A stretch of 64,000 bases of DNA from OAS926 sp035503715 (GTDB lineage: Bacteria; Pseudomonadota; Alphaproteobacteria; Rhizobiales; Rhizobiaceae): the NCBI GenBank assembly GCA_035503715.1, contig DATJTE010000078.1, forward strand, positions 15,643-79,642, given 5' to 3'. Of the stretch, positions 17,173-24,058 are shown one piece after another. The notes under the pieces are model-generated. The model was given only the letters and a program-made list of their open reading frames with translations. It was not told where the DNA came from and made no database searches. The first letter of the stretch is position 1; each line of letters starts with the position of its first letter. The position numbers were made by a program, and so were the translations under genes.

Positions 17173-17844
17173 ATGGCAGAAACGATCCCGCCGTCGATCG
17201 AGGACCTTCGCAAAGCTCTGCGCAGCGGGCGCCCGTTCGAGAAGCTCGACGCCATCGAAGCCGCTTCGAAATTTAAGCAAGCGGCCGCGCCGCTTATCCC
17301 GGACCTTGTGGCACTGCTCAGCAGTGACGAGTACGTGCAATGCACATCGCTGGACATCGAAGCCTTCGGTCATGCCGTCATCGCCGAACGCGCCTGTGCA
17401 GCGCTGGGGAGCATCGGGATCATGCCTGATATCGAGGTGCTCAGAAGCGTTCTGAATGACAAGCGTGTCCACGAGCTTCCCGAAGCGTCGTACGACCAAG
17501 GCGCCTATATCGGCGACTACGGCACCGAATATGTTGCGCCGGCTGCCATCGCGGCGAAGCTCATTGAATATCTCGGGCCGTCCGGTTTCGACCTTCTCCC
17601 CGAGATCATCGAAAACGCGATGGTCGAAAACGAGCACATCGGCAAACCGAGCCGACGTGTCATCGCCATGCTTGGGCATGAACTCGGCACATATTCGCCT
17701 GACGAAGTCGCAGCCTACGCTGCTGCGATCGAGACGATCGGCAGCCAACCGGAAGCGCTGAAGCCGACCACGCATCGCGGCTTCGACCTGCGCGACCTGG
17801 CCATTTTCGGCCGGAGAAAGCTGGCGGCTTTCAGAGCCGGCTGA
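17173..17844 (+). CDS. uncharacterised HEAT-repeat-like protein
   Basis: 223 aa, soluble, alpha-helical, no signal peptide. Repeated helix pairs such as FEKLDAIEAASKFKQAAAPL and AERACAALGSIGIM resemble HEAT-type repeats, but I do not recognise a named family. It lies 11 nt after lolD in the same direction and may be the last gene of that transcript. Base composition is like its neighbours. No catalytic motif is visible, so a scaffold or binding role is all that can be inferred. Confidence 0.7.
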   Translation: MAETIPPSIEDLRKALRSGRPFEKLDAIEAASKFKQAAAPLIPDLVALLSSDEYVQCTSLDIEAFGHAVIAERACAALGSIGIMPDIEVLRSVLNDKRVHELPEASYDQGAYIGDYGTEYVAPAAIAAKLIEYLGPSGFDLLPEIIENAMVENEHIGKPSRRVIAMLGHELGTYSPDEVAAYAAAIETIGSQPEALKPTTHRGFDLRDLAIFGRRKLAAFRAG

Positions 17845-17853
17845 CGCAAAAGC

Positions 17854-17868
17854 GTTCCGTTTACGTTC
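17854..17868 (+). promoter_or_regulatory. LexA (SOS) box, GTTC-N7-GTTC
   Basis: The bases 17854-17857 and 17865-17868 are both GTTC, separated by exactly 7 nt. This is the direct-repeat LexA operator of alphaproteobacteria, read on the opposite strand from the second box at 17926-17940. It is located 109 nt upstream of the small ORF at 17963. Two such boxes within 90 bp make chance occurrence unlikely. Confidence 0.75.
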
Positions 17869-17905
17869 CGGTTACCAATTAACCCACGAGCCGTGGATGG
17901 GGTCG

Positions 17906-17935
17906 TTGACTTTCGAATAAAACTCGAACAAAAAT
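17906..17935 (+). promoter_or_regulatory. candidate promoter of the 28-aa peptide gene
   Basis: TTGACT at 17906-17911 and AAAAAT at 17930-17935, 18 nt apart, fit a sigma-70-type promoter; the -10 is weak on its own. Predicted transcription would start near 17942, about 20 nt before the ATG at 17963. The -10 element lies inside the LexA box, so bound LexA would exclude RNA polymerase. Confidence 0.55.
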
Positions 17936-17940
17936 AGAAC
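17926..17940 (+). promoter_or_regulatory. LexA (SOS) box, GAAC-N7-GAAC, overlapping the -10
   Basis: GAAC at 17926-17929 and GAAC at 17937-17940 are separated by 7 nt, the exact rhizobial SOS box. A degenerate third half-site GAAT at 17915-17918 continues the 11-bp period upstream. The box covers the candidate -10 element of the promoter for the ORF at 17963, an ideal repressor position. Confidence 0.82.
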
Positions 17941-17962
17941 ATATCAAAAACATGAGGACGCC

Positions 17963-18049
17963 ATGACCGACATGCTTCAGGACGTGATTTCCCTCGTTTC
18001 GATGAGTACCTTCCTCATCACCGCCGCCATCTGGATCGGCGTTTTCTAG
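17963..18049 (+). CDS. 28-aa membrane peptide under SOS control (SidA/TisB-like in design)
   Basis: ATG 17963 to TAG 18047-18049, 28 codons. GAGGA at 17954-17958 is a good Shine-Dalgarno, though only 4 nt from the ATG. Residues 1-7 are polar and acidic (MTDMLQD); residues 8-28 form one hydrophobic helix with a tryptophan near the end. The gene has its own promoter with a LexA box on the -10. Known SOS-induced peptides of the same size and design are Caulobacter SidA (division inhibitor, 29 aa) and E. coli TisB (membrane depolarising, 29 aa). I see no sequence identity that proves either; function is inferred from size, hydrophobicity and control. Confidence 0.72.
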   Translation: MTDMLQDVISLVSMSTFLITAAIWIGVF

Positions 18050-18094
18050 AGAATCCGCCGATTCCATTAAGTGAATCTTGCGACGTAGCTGCTA

Positions 18095-18117
18095 GCTTGC
18101 TCCTCAAGGGAGCAAGC
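18095..18117 (+). promoter_or_regulatory. perfect hairpin hiding the Shine-Dalgarno of the M50 protease gene
   Basis: GCTTGCTCC (18095-18103) and GGAGCAAGC (18109-18117) form a 9-bp perfect stem with a 5-nt loop. It ends one base before the ATG at 18119. The only plausible Shine-Dalgarno, GGGAG at 18108-18112, is in the 3' side of the stem, so the ribosome site should be occluded when the RNA folds. Confidence 0.65.
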
Positions 18118-18118
18118 A

Positions 18119-19561
18119 ATGTCGCCGACGACAATCGCCATCCTCGCGGCGCTGAATGTCCTCATCATCTTCCTGCTGCTGGCCGCCCCGATCGGTGTCC
18201 GGAAGATCCGGCTTTCACGCAACGTCAATGCGAGTCCAGAGCGCATCTGGAGTGCAGTCTGGCCGCTTGGCGAGAACGCGCTCTGGTCTGGTTCTTTTCT
18301 CGAGGTCCAGCCGGCTGGCGATGCGGCTGATCGCGTTCGGGTCAAGCTGAACTGGAGCGGCCATGACGGCAATCCGATCGAGCGCACCTTGCGGTTCGTT
18401 GATATGGTGCCTGGCGAGCGCTTTACGACACTGACCGAAGACGATTCCTCGCTCCATCAGGAATTCTGGTTGAGCTACCGCGAAGATGTCGTCCTGACGC
18501 TGGCGGGCGAGGGGACGCTCGTCACCTTCGAGCGGACGGACCGCTACCGCGGCGCGGCCTTCTGGATCTTCCGCTATTTCGTCATGCGCCGCGAGATGTC
18601 GCGGCTAAAATCCTGGGCCGAGCGCGGCACGTTCCGCAAGTCGGGCATCTTCGAGCGGCCGTCGACGCAGTTCGGCTTCGCGATCCTCTCGACCTTCATC
18701 CTTTGGCCGTTCTTCGGCCTGAACCTCGGCGGCTTTTTCCTGGCGGCAATTCTCACCGCTGTCGTGGCGCTGCATGAACTCGGCCATATGGCGGCGTTCC
18801 GCGTCATGGGTCACAAGAGTGTGCGGATGATCTTCATCCCGCTGCTCGGCGGCATCGCCATTGGCGGACGCCCTTACAACACACGGTTTGAGGTGGCGTT
18901 TGTCGCGCTGATGGGCGCCGGCTTTTCCGCCTTCCTCGTGCCGATCGCAATTGGGACCAGCGAGTATCTGGCGCAGACCCGCGTAGATCTGCTGGCCATG
19001 CCGCCCGCGGCATTTGCCGGCTTCCTGGCCGTGTTCAATGTCGCCAATCTGGTGCCTGTGTGGAAGTTCGACGGTGGCCAGGTGCTTCGCCAGATCTGCC
19101 CGAATTCAGCAACTTTGGCTGTCGCGTCGTTCCTGGCGCTTGGCGCGTTTCTGGCGCTCGGCTATGCCGCCGGCCTGTCGCCGATGATCCTGATCGTCGC
19201 CGGCGCGCTGTTTGCCGTGCTGAGCCTGATCACAAAGGACAGTGGCGTGAAGCTCAAGCATGAACTGAAGGCGATCTCGTCACGCGAGCGCATCACGCTT
19301 GCGGCCGCCTTCACCTCCGTCTTCTTCATCCACGGGGCCGGCGTCATCTGGGCGGCGGATATGCTAGAGAACCGGGCCGAATACCGCTTCGAAGCCGAGC
19401 TTCAACGCTCCGTCCGCGTCTGCCAGTTCAACCGAAAGGCCAAGGTCGACGAGGCTGGTAACCCCATAGCCGGAGACGCCGCAGGGAACGATGCCGGTGA
19501 AATGGGTCAGATCTGGCTCGACATTGAGCGCGATGCCATGAAAGCTCACCCAGCGCCGTAG
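18119..19561 (+). CDS. SRPBCC domain fused to a site-2-type (M50) membrane protease
   Basis: 480 aa. Residues 1-25 are a membrane anchor. Residues about 30-165 form an SRPBCC/polyketide-cyclase-like domain (VNASPERIWSAVWPLGEN...LWSGSFLEV). Residues about 185-400 are multi-spanning and hold the zinc motif HELGH (219-223) and the third-ligand region NLVPVWKFDGGQ with D318, as in site-2 proteases. The C-terminal 66 codons overlap the end of lipB on the other strand. The putative role is intramembrane proteolysis with a lipid- or ligand-binding sensor domain; the substrate is unknown. Its ribosome site is buried in a hairpin. Confidence 0.75.
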   Translation: MSPTTIAILAALNVLIIFLLLAAPIGVRKIRLSRNVNASPERIWSAVWPLGENALWSGSFLEVQPAGDAADRVRVKLNWSGHDGNPIERTLRFVDMVPGERFTTLTEDDSSLHQEFWLSYREDVVLTLAGEGTLVTFERTDRYRGAAFWIFRYFVMRREMSRLKSWAERGTFRKSGIFERPSTQFGFAILSTFILWPFFGLNLGGFFLAAILTAVVALHELGHMAAFRVMGHKSVRMIFIPLLGGIAIGGRPYNTRFEVAFVALMGAGFSAFLVPIAIGTSEYLAQTRVDLLAMPPAAFAGFLAVFNVANLVPVWKFDGGQVLRQICPNSATLAVASFLALGAFLALGYAAGLSPMILIVAGALFAVLSLITKDSGVKLKHELKAISSRERITLAAAFTSVFFIHGAGVIWAADMLENRAEYRFEAELQRSVRVCQFNRKAKVDEAGNPIAGDAAGNDAGEMGQIWLDIERDAMKAHPAP

Positions 19562-20056
19562 GCGAATGCCGATCGCGGCGATCTTGTCCTCGGCCGGCGA
19601 CCCGTCGGGCAGGGCAGGGCGGTCCGGCCGCCTCACCCACACGCCAACGCGATCTTCGCGCCGCTCACCCACGACATTGAATTCCGCGAGCGCGGCGATG
19701 ATCCAGTCTTCCAGTGCCGCCACGAAGGCCCGCACATCCTCGCGGCGACGCTTCAGGTCGAGCATCACGTAAGCAACGCGCTGGCCGGGGCCGTGATAGG
19801 TGTACTCGCCACCGCGGCCGGCATCGAAGACGGGAAACCGCTCCGGCTCGATCAGGTCTTCCCGTTTGGCGCTGGTGCCGCCCGTATAGAGCGGTGGGTG
19901 CTCGACCAGCCAGACCATTTCACCGGCCGTCCCGTCGCGGATGTCCGCCGCGCGCTGTTCCATGAAGGCGACCGCGTCGTCATAGGCGGTAAGGCCCGGC
20001 TCAACCCGCCATTCCACGGGCGGCGAGCCCGGTTTCGGGTAAAAATCGCGGAACAT
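19364..20056 (-). CDS. lipB: lipoyl(octanoyl) transferase
   Basis: 230 aa from ATG 20056. It moves the octanoyl group from acyl-carrier protein to lipoyl domains of 2-oxoacid dehydrogenases and GcvH. The family block GRGGEYTYHGPGQRVAYV, the lysine in DKIAAIGIRLRRWVSFHG and the catalytic cysteine in GIVPCGVSGYGV are all present. Earlier in-frame ATGs at 20086 and 20203 would add residues read from between lipB and the tRNA or through the tRNA; the chosen start gives the normal LipB length. It overlaps the M50 gene tail-to-tail by 198 nt and lies 105 nt downstream of tRNA-Leu on the same strand. Confidence 0.92.
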   Translation of the reverse strand: MFRDFYPKPGSPPVEWRVEPGLTAYDDAVAFMEQRAADIRDGTAGEMVWLVEHPPLYTGGTSAKREDLIEPERFPVFDAGRGGEYTYHGPGQRVAYVMLDLKRRREDVRAFVAALEDWIIAALAEFNVVGERREDRVGVWVRRPDRPALPDGSPAEDKIAAIGIRLRRWVSFHGIALNVEPDLTHFTGIVPCGVSGYGVTSLVDLGLSVELADADGALKLGFEAVFGPVL

Positions 20057-20161
20057 TGCACCGCGTTGGGAGACTGCTTTCAGCATGGCTTGCCAAGATA
20101 TGGCGGTTGCCGCGCGAAACGTCCAGTTCCGGGCCTTTAAGCCAGATTTGGGGAGGATCAT

Positions 20162-20246
20162 TGGTGCGGTCGAGAAGACTCGAACTTCCACGGGTTGCCC
20201 CACAGCGACCTCAACGCTGCGCGTCTACCAATTCCGCCACGACCGC
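20162..20246 (-). tRNA. tRNA-Leu (anticodon GAG)
   Basis: Read on the minus strand, acceptor arms GCGGTCG and CGACCGC pair, followed by discriminator A and an encoded CCA. The D-arm region is the GGCGGAATTGGTAGACGC type of leucine tRNAs, the anticodon stem CAGCG/CGCTG encloses the loop TTGAGGT with anticodon GAG, a long variable arm (TGTGGGGCAACCCGTG) follows, and the T-loop is GTTCGAGTC. It is a class II tRNA of 85 nt. It decodes CUC/CUU. Confidence 0.96.
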
Positions 20247-20469
20247 ACGTGATGAAAGGACCGGACCGAGCCGGCCCGCGGCATGTAGCAAATAGGATTT
20301 AGCGAAACAAGTGCGGAACGGCCAATAAATCCGCCGCTTGAGGGACATGCTGCCGCATGAACCAACCTCTTCAAAACCGGTGCCGAAGGGCGGATTTCGT
20401 TTGTCTTTCCTGCATGTTCGGGTCTAGACCAGTCGCAACTGAAACTGGTTCGCCGAGCGGGATGAGTAC

Positions 20470-21885
20470 GTGGAAGCCCGGGAAGACGAAGCGCCCGTCG
20501 CCGACGCGGTCGAGCCGCGCGCCGACATCTATGGCGAGGACGGCTCGGTCCGGGCGTCCTATCTAGCGCATATTGGCGCGGCGATCGCCGATCGCGATAC
20601 GCTGACGCTCCGCAAGGACGTATCCGACCTCCACCAGTCCGAACTCGGCGATCTTCTCGAAGCTCTGGCGCCTGAACAGCGTGGCGCGCTTGTCGATCTG
20701 CTTGGCAAGGATTTCGACTTCTCGGCACTGACCGAGGTCGATGACGCAATCCGCGCCGAGATCGTCGACTCGCTGCCGAACGATCAGATCGCCGAGGCCG
20801 TCAAGGACCTCGATTCCGACGACGCGGTCTACATTCTCGAAGACCTCGACCAGGAGGACCAGGAAGAGATCCTCGCGCAACTGCCGTTCACCGAACGGAT
20901 CAGGCTGCGCCGCGCGCTGGACTATCCCGAAGAGTCGGCCGGCCGGCGCATGCAAACGGAATTCGTCGCGGTGCCGCCGTTCTGGACGGTCGGGCAGACC
21001 ATCGACTACATGCGCGAGGACTCCGATCTGCCGGACCATTTCTCGCAGATTTTCGTCATCGACCCGACGTTCAAGCTGCTCGGCGCCGTCGACCTCGACC
21101 AGATCCTGCGCACCAAGCGCGCGGTGAAGATCGAGGAGGTCATGCACGAGACCCGGCATGCGATCCCGGCCACCATGGACCAGGAAGAGGCTGCCCGCGA
21201 ATTCGAGCAGTACGACCTTCTCTCCGCCGCCGTCGTCGACGAGAACGAGCGGCTCGTCGGCGTGCTCACTATCGACGACGTGGTCGACGTCATCCAGCAG
21301 GAGGCCGAGGAAGATCTGCTGCGCATGGGCGGCGTCGGCGACGAAGAGCTGTCCGACAGCGTCGCCGCGACGTCGCGCTCGCGCGTACCCTGGCTGCTGG
21401 TCAACCTCGCGACGGCGTTCATTTCAGCAAGCGTCATCAGTCAGTTCGGCGCGACGATCGAGGAGATGGTGGCGCTTGCCGCGCTGATGCCGATCGTTGC
21501 CTCGCTCGGCGGCAATGCCGGCACGCAAACCATGACAGTGACGGTGAGGGCGCTCGCCACCAAGGACCTCGACATCTACAACGCGGCGCGGGTCATTCGC
21601 CGCGAAGTGCTGGTCGGGCTGCTCAACGGCTCGATCATTGCCGTCATCATCGGCCTTGTCGCGGCGCTCTGGTTCCAGAACACGGATCTCGGCCTGGTCA
21701 TCGCCGCAGCGATGGTCATCAACATGCTGGCCGCTGCCCTTGGCGGCATCCTGATTCCGTTGCTGCTCGACCGCCTTGGCGCCGATCCCGCGATCTCCTC
21801 GTCGATCTTCACGACGATGATCACTGACGTGATTGGCTTCCTCGCTTTTCTCGGCCTCGCGACCTGGTGGTTGCAGCTCGGCTGA
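20470..21885 (+). CDS. mgtE: magnesium transporter MgtE
   Basis: 471 aa from GTG 20470; an in-frame stop at 20440-20442 limits the choice of start. Order: acidic N-terminal MgtE_N superhelix (about residues 35-140, with repeated EDLDQEDQEEIL-type elements), a CBS pair (about 145-275) that senses Mg2+, and a C-terminal membrane domain of five helices with the conserved ASLGGNAGTQTMTVTVRAL stretch lining the pore. It mediates Mg2+ influx gated by cytoplasmic Mg2+. A GGGAT lies close upstream of the start. It is a single-gene unit, followed by a MerR regulator with its own promoter. Confidence 0.94.
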   Translation: MEAREDEAPVADAVEPRADIYGEDGSVRASYLAHIGAAIADRDTLTLRKDVSDLHQSELGDLLEALAPEQRGALVDLLGKDFDFSALTEVDDAIRAEIVDSLPNDQIAEAVKDLDSDDAVYILEDLDQEDQEEILAQLPFTERIRLRRALDYPEESAGRRMQTEFVAVPPFWTVGQTIDYMREDSDLPDHFSQIFVIDPTFKLLGAVDLDQILRTKRAVKIEEVMHETRHAIPATMDQEEAAREFEQYDLLSAAVVDENERLVGVLTIDDVVDVIQQEAEEDLLRMGGVGDEELSDSVAATSRSRVPWLLVNLATAFISASVISQFGATIEEMVALAALMPIVASLGGNAGTQTMTVTVRALATKDLDIYNAARVIRREVLVGLLNGSIIAVIIGLVAALWFQNTDLGLVIAAAMVINMLAAALGGILIPLLLDRLGADPAISSSIFTTMITDVIGFLAFLGLATWWLQLG

Positions 21886-21918
21886 CGCGCGGCGCTGGTT
21901 ATCCAAGCCGATGTTGGC

Positions 21919-21971
21919 GTTTACGTAACATGTCGTCAGAATTGACTTTTACGTAAAGGCGATGTCACAAT
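21919..21971 (+). promoter_or_regulatory. MerR-type promoter with TTTACGTAAA operator
   Basis: TTGACT (21942-21947) and CACAAT (21966-21971) are 18 nt apart, slightly longer than the normal 17 and typical of MerR-controlled promoters. The spacer contains the perfect palindrome TTTACGTAAA (21948-21957). A second copy of the core, GTTTACGTAAC, sits at 21919-21929. The elements precede the MerR gene at 22004, so it is probably self-regulated. The TTTACGTAAA core resembles operators I associate with the LiuR branch of MerR regulators. Confidence 0.65.
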
Positions 21972-22003
21972 ACCAGCGTGCATAAACCACCGGCGGAGTC
22001 CCG

Positions 22004-22390
22004 ATGCGGGAATATTATTCGATCACCGAACTGACCCGCGAGTTCGACATCTCCACACGTACCCTGCGCTTTTATGAGGATGAGGGGCTGCTTGCGCCCA
22101 TCCGCCGGGGCCGGACGCGGCTTTTCCGTCCATCCGACCGCCATCTCGTCAAGCAGATCATGCGCGGCAAACGCCTCGGCTTCTCGATCAGCGAGATCCG
22201 CGAGATCATCCAGATGTACAAGGAGCCGCCGGGCGAGGTGGGTCAACTCAAGTTGATGATTCGCCGCATCGAGGAGAAGCGCGAGGACCTTCGCCAGAAG
22301 CGTCGTGACCTCGAGGAGACGCTGGCTGAGCTCGACCAGGCCGAGGAAAGCTGTGTCGAGCGCCTCGCCGAACTGGGCGTCAACACCTAG
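22004..22390 (+). CDS. MerR family transcriptional regulator (LiuR-like)
   Basis: 128 aa. An N-terminal winged helix-turn-helix (YSITELTREFDISTRTLRFYEDEGLL) is followed by RLFRPSDRHLVKQIMRGKRLGFSISEIREII and a dimerisation coiled coil rich in Glu/Arg (about residues 82-120). The short C-terminus has a single cysteine and no metal-binding cysteine set, so it is not a metal sensor; a CoA-ester or amino-acid breakdown ligand as in LiuR is a family-based guess. GGAG is 6 nt before the ATG. It is likely autoregulated through TTTACGTAAA sites. Confidence 0.85.
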   Translation: MREYYSITELTREFDISTRTLRFYEDEGLLAPIRRGRTRLFRPSDRHLVKQIMRGKRLGFSISEIREIIQMYKEPPGEVGQLKLMIRRIEEKREDLRQKRRDLEETLAELDQAEESCVERLAELGVNT

Positions 22391-22416
22391 GAACCCCCTT
22401 ATAGGAACGTTGCATC

Positions 22417-22851
22417 GTGGGCTTCGAGAAGCAGACGCTCGAGATTGCACCCTATCAGGATGAACACTTCGCGGGAGTGGAGTCTCTCTGGGCGGACGCG
22501 TTCCCGAACGATCGCCCATGGAACGCAGCGGCGATCGCAATTCCGGAGAAAATGCGATTCCAGCCCGACCTCATGCTGGTGGCGTTGGAGTCTGGCAGGG
22601 TCGTTGGTTCGGTGATGGCCGGGTATGAAGGGCATCGAGGCTGGATTTCTCGTGTTGCCGTCCTGCGGACGCACCGACAGATGGGCATAGGGCAAGCCCT
22701 CATTGCCGCTGCGGAGAAGCGCCTCGTTTCGCTCGGCTGCATCAAAGTCAATCTGCAGGTCGTCGCTACAAACTCGGACGTGGTCGAGTTCTACCAGCGC
22801 GCCGGTTATCAGGTCGAACAACGGATAAGCATGAGCAAGATGCTCCGCTGA
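22417..22851 (+). CDS. GNAT family N-acetyltransferase (YpeA-like)
   Basis: 144 aa from GTG 22417, with AGGA about 11 nt upstream. The acetyl-CoA binding motif A is seen as VAVLRTHRQMGIGQALIAAA, followed by LGCIKVNLQVVATNSDVVEFY and QRAGYQVEQRISMSKML, the standard ending of small GNAT enzymes. The substrate cannot be told. It follows the MerR gene by 26 nt in the same direction and may share its promoter. Confidence 0.82.
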   Translation: MGFEKQTLEIAPYQDEHFAGVESLWADAFPNDRPWNAAAIAIPEKMRFQPDLMLVALESGRVVGSVMAGYEGHRGWISRVAVLRTHRQMGIGQALIAAAEKRLVSLGCIKVNLQVVATNSDVVEFYQRAGYQVEQRISMSKMLR

Positions 22852-22869
22852 GCCTCAAACGCCGAGCCG

Positions 22870-23580
22870 TCAGACTTCTGCCGCGACATCCAGCGCCAGC
22901 GTCGCCATATCCTTCAGCGAACTCTGCCGGTCCTGCGGTGACATTTCCTGATGAGTCAGCAGGCAGTCGCTCATCGTGCAGACTGTCAGCGCCCGCGCCC
23001 CGAAGCGGGCGGCAAGCAGATAGAGCACCGCCGATTCCATATCGACGCCCAGCACGCCGTGCGACGGCAGTGGTCCGTACCCTTCGATCCCGTTGGCGTG
23101 GTAGAAGATGTCGTCGGCGACCATGTTGCCGACGTGATAGCGGAACGCGCCAGCCTCGGCCTTGTCCGCCATCGAGCGCAGCAGGCCGTAGTCGGCGATG
23201 GGTGCGAAATTATAGCTGCCGAACGCGTGGCGCACGATCGTCGAGTTGGTGCAGGCGCCTTGCGCGATCACCAGGTCGCCGACCTTCACCTTGAGGTTCA
23301 GTCCGCCACAGGTGCCGACGCGGATCAGGTTTTTCACGCCATAAGAGTTGATCAGCTCGTGCAGATAGATCGCGGCCGAGGGCTGGCCCATGCCGGTCGC
23401 CTGAACGGAAATGCGCCTGCCTTTGTAGGCGCCGGTGAAGCCCAGGCAGTTACGAATGCCGTTCACCTGCTTCGCATCGGTGAGAAAGGTATCGGCGATC
23501 CATTTGGCCCGCAGCGGATCGCCGGGCAAAAGCACGGTGTCGGCATAATCGCCGGCGGCGGCCTGATTGTGTGGTGTCAT
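22870..23580 (-). CDS. deoD: purine-nucleoside phosphorylase, DeoD type
   Basis: 236 aa, the regular length of hexameric PNP. It splits purine nucleosides with phosphate to base and ribose-1-phosphate. Signatures: DTVLLPGDPLRAKWIA, ATGMGQPSAAIY, LIRVGTCGGL with the phosphate site, and GVDMESAVLY with the ribose-binding Met-Glu; the catalytic Asp is in TMSDCLL. It is the distal gene of a three-gene leftward unit, one nucleotide after the methyltransferase. Confidence 0.95.
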   Translation of the reverse strand: MTPHNQAAAGDYADTVLLPGDPLRAKWIADTFLTDAKQVNGIRNCLGFTGAYKGRRISVQATGMGQPSAAIYLHELINSYGVKNLIRVGTCGGLNLKVKVGDLVIAQGACTNSTIVRHAFGSYNFAPIADYGLLRSMADKAEAGAFRYHVGNMVADDIFYHANGIEGYGPLPSHGVLGVDMESAVLYLLAARFGARALTVCTMSDCLLTHQEMSPQDRQSSLKDMATLALDVAAEV

Positions 23581-23581
23581 G

Positions 23582-24058
23582 CTAGATCCAGCGCCTCACG
23601 CGTTTGGCATAGTCGCGATATTTCTTGCCGAACTTCGCTTCCATGTGCCGCTCCTCCGGCTCGACGGCGAGCTTCTGCGTGATGAAAGCGGCGATCAGGC
23701 CGAAGATGAAGAACCAGGCGATCCCGCCGATGAGGCCCAGGCCGAACATCGCCATCGTGTTGGCGAGATAGATTGGATGGCGGCTGAAGGAGAACGGGCC
23801 GCTGGTAACGAGGTGGCTGGCCCCTTGGTGTGGCCAGATCGTCGTCTTCGCCCTGGTCATGGTGCGGATGGCGGAAACGTCGATCAGCACCACGCCGATC
23901 ATGACCAGAAAGCCTGCGGCGAACAGGATGTCCGCGAACGGCGATCCAAACCAGGGCAGGGGGTAGAGGATCCAGGCGAAGATGCTGAGCACCGCCGCGA
24001 CCAGATAGGTGACCGTTGCCCAGGGGAAGTTCGCCGGCTTGGCTGCGATGTCGCTCAT
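23582..24058 (-). CDS. isoprenylcysteine carboxyl methyltransferase-like membrane methyltransferase
   Basis: 158 aa with about four membrane helices. The ICMT/PEMT-type signatures are SFSRHPIYLANTMAM in the second half and EERHMEAKFGKKYRDYAKR near the C-terminus, which bind S-adenosylmethionine and the head group. The acceptor is unknown; bacterial members methylate small hydrophobic or lipid substrates. The start ATG overlaps the acyltransferase stop by 4 nt, and deoD follows after 1 nt, so the three genes form one operon. Confidence 0.85.
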   Translation of the reverse strand: MSDIAAKPANFPWATVTYLVAAVLSIFAWILYPLPWFGSPFADILFAAGFLVMIGVVLIDVSAIRTMTRAKTTIWPHQGASHLVTSGPFSFSRHPIYLANTMAMFGLGLIGGIAWFFIFGLIAAFITQKLAVEPEERHMEAKFGKKYRDYAKRVRRWI

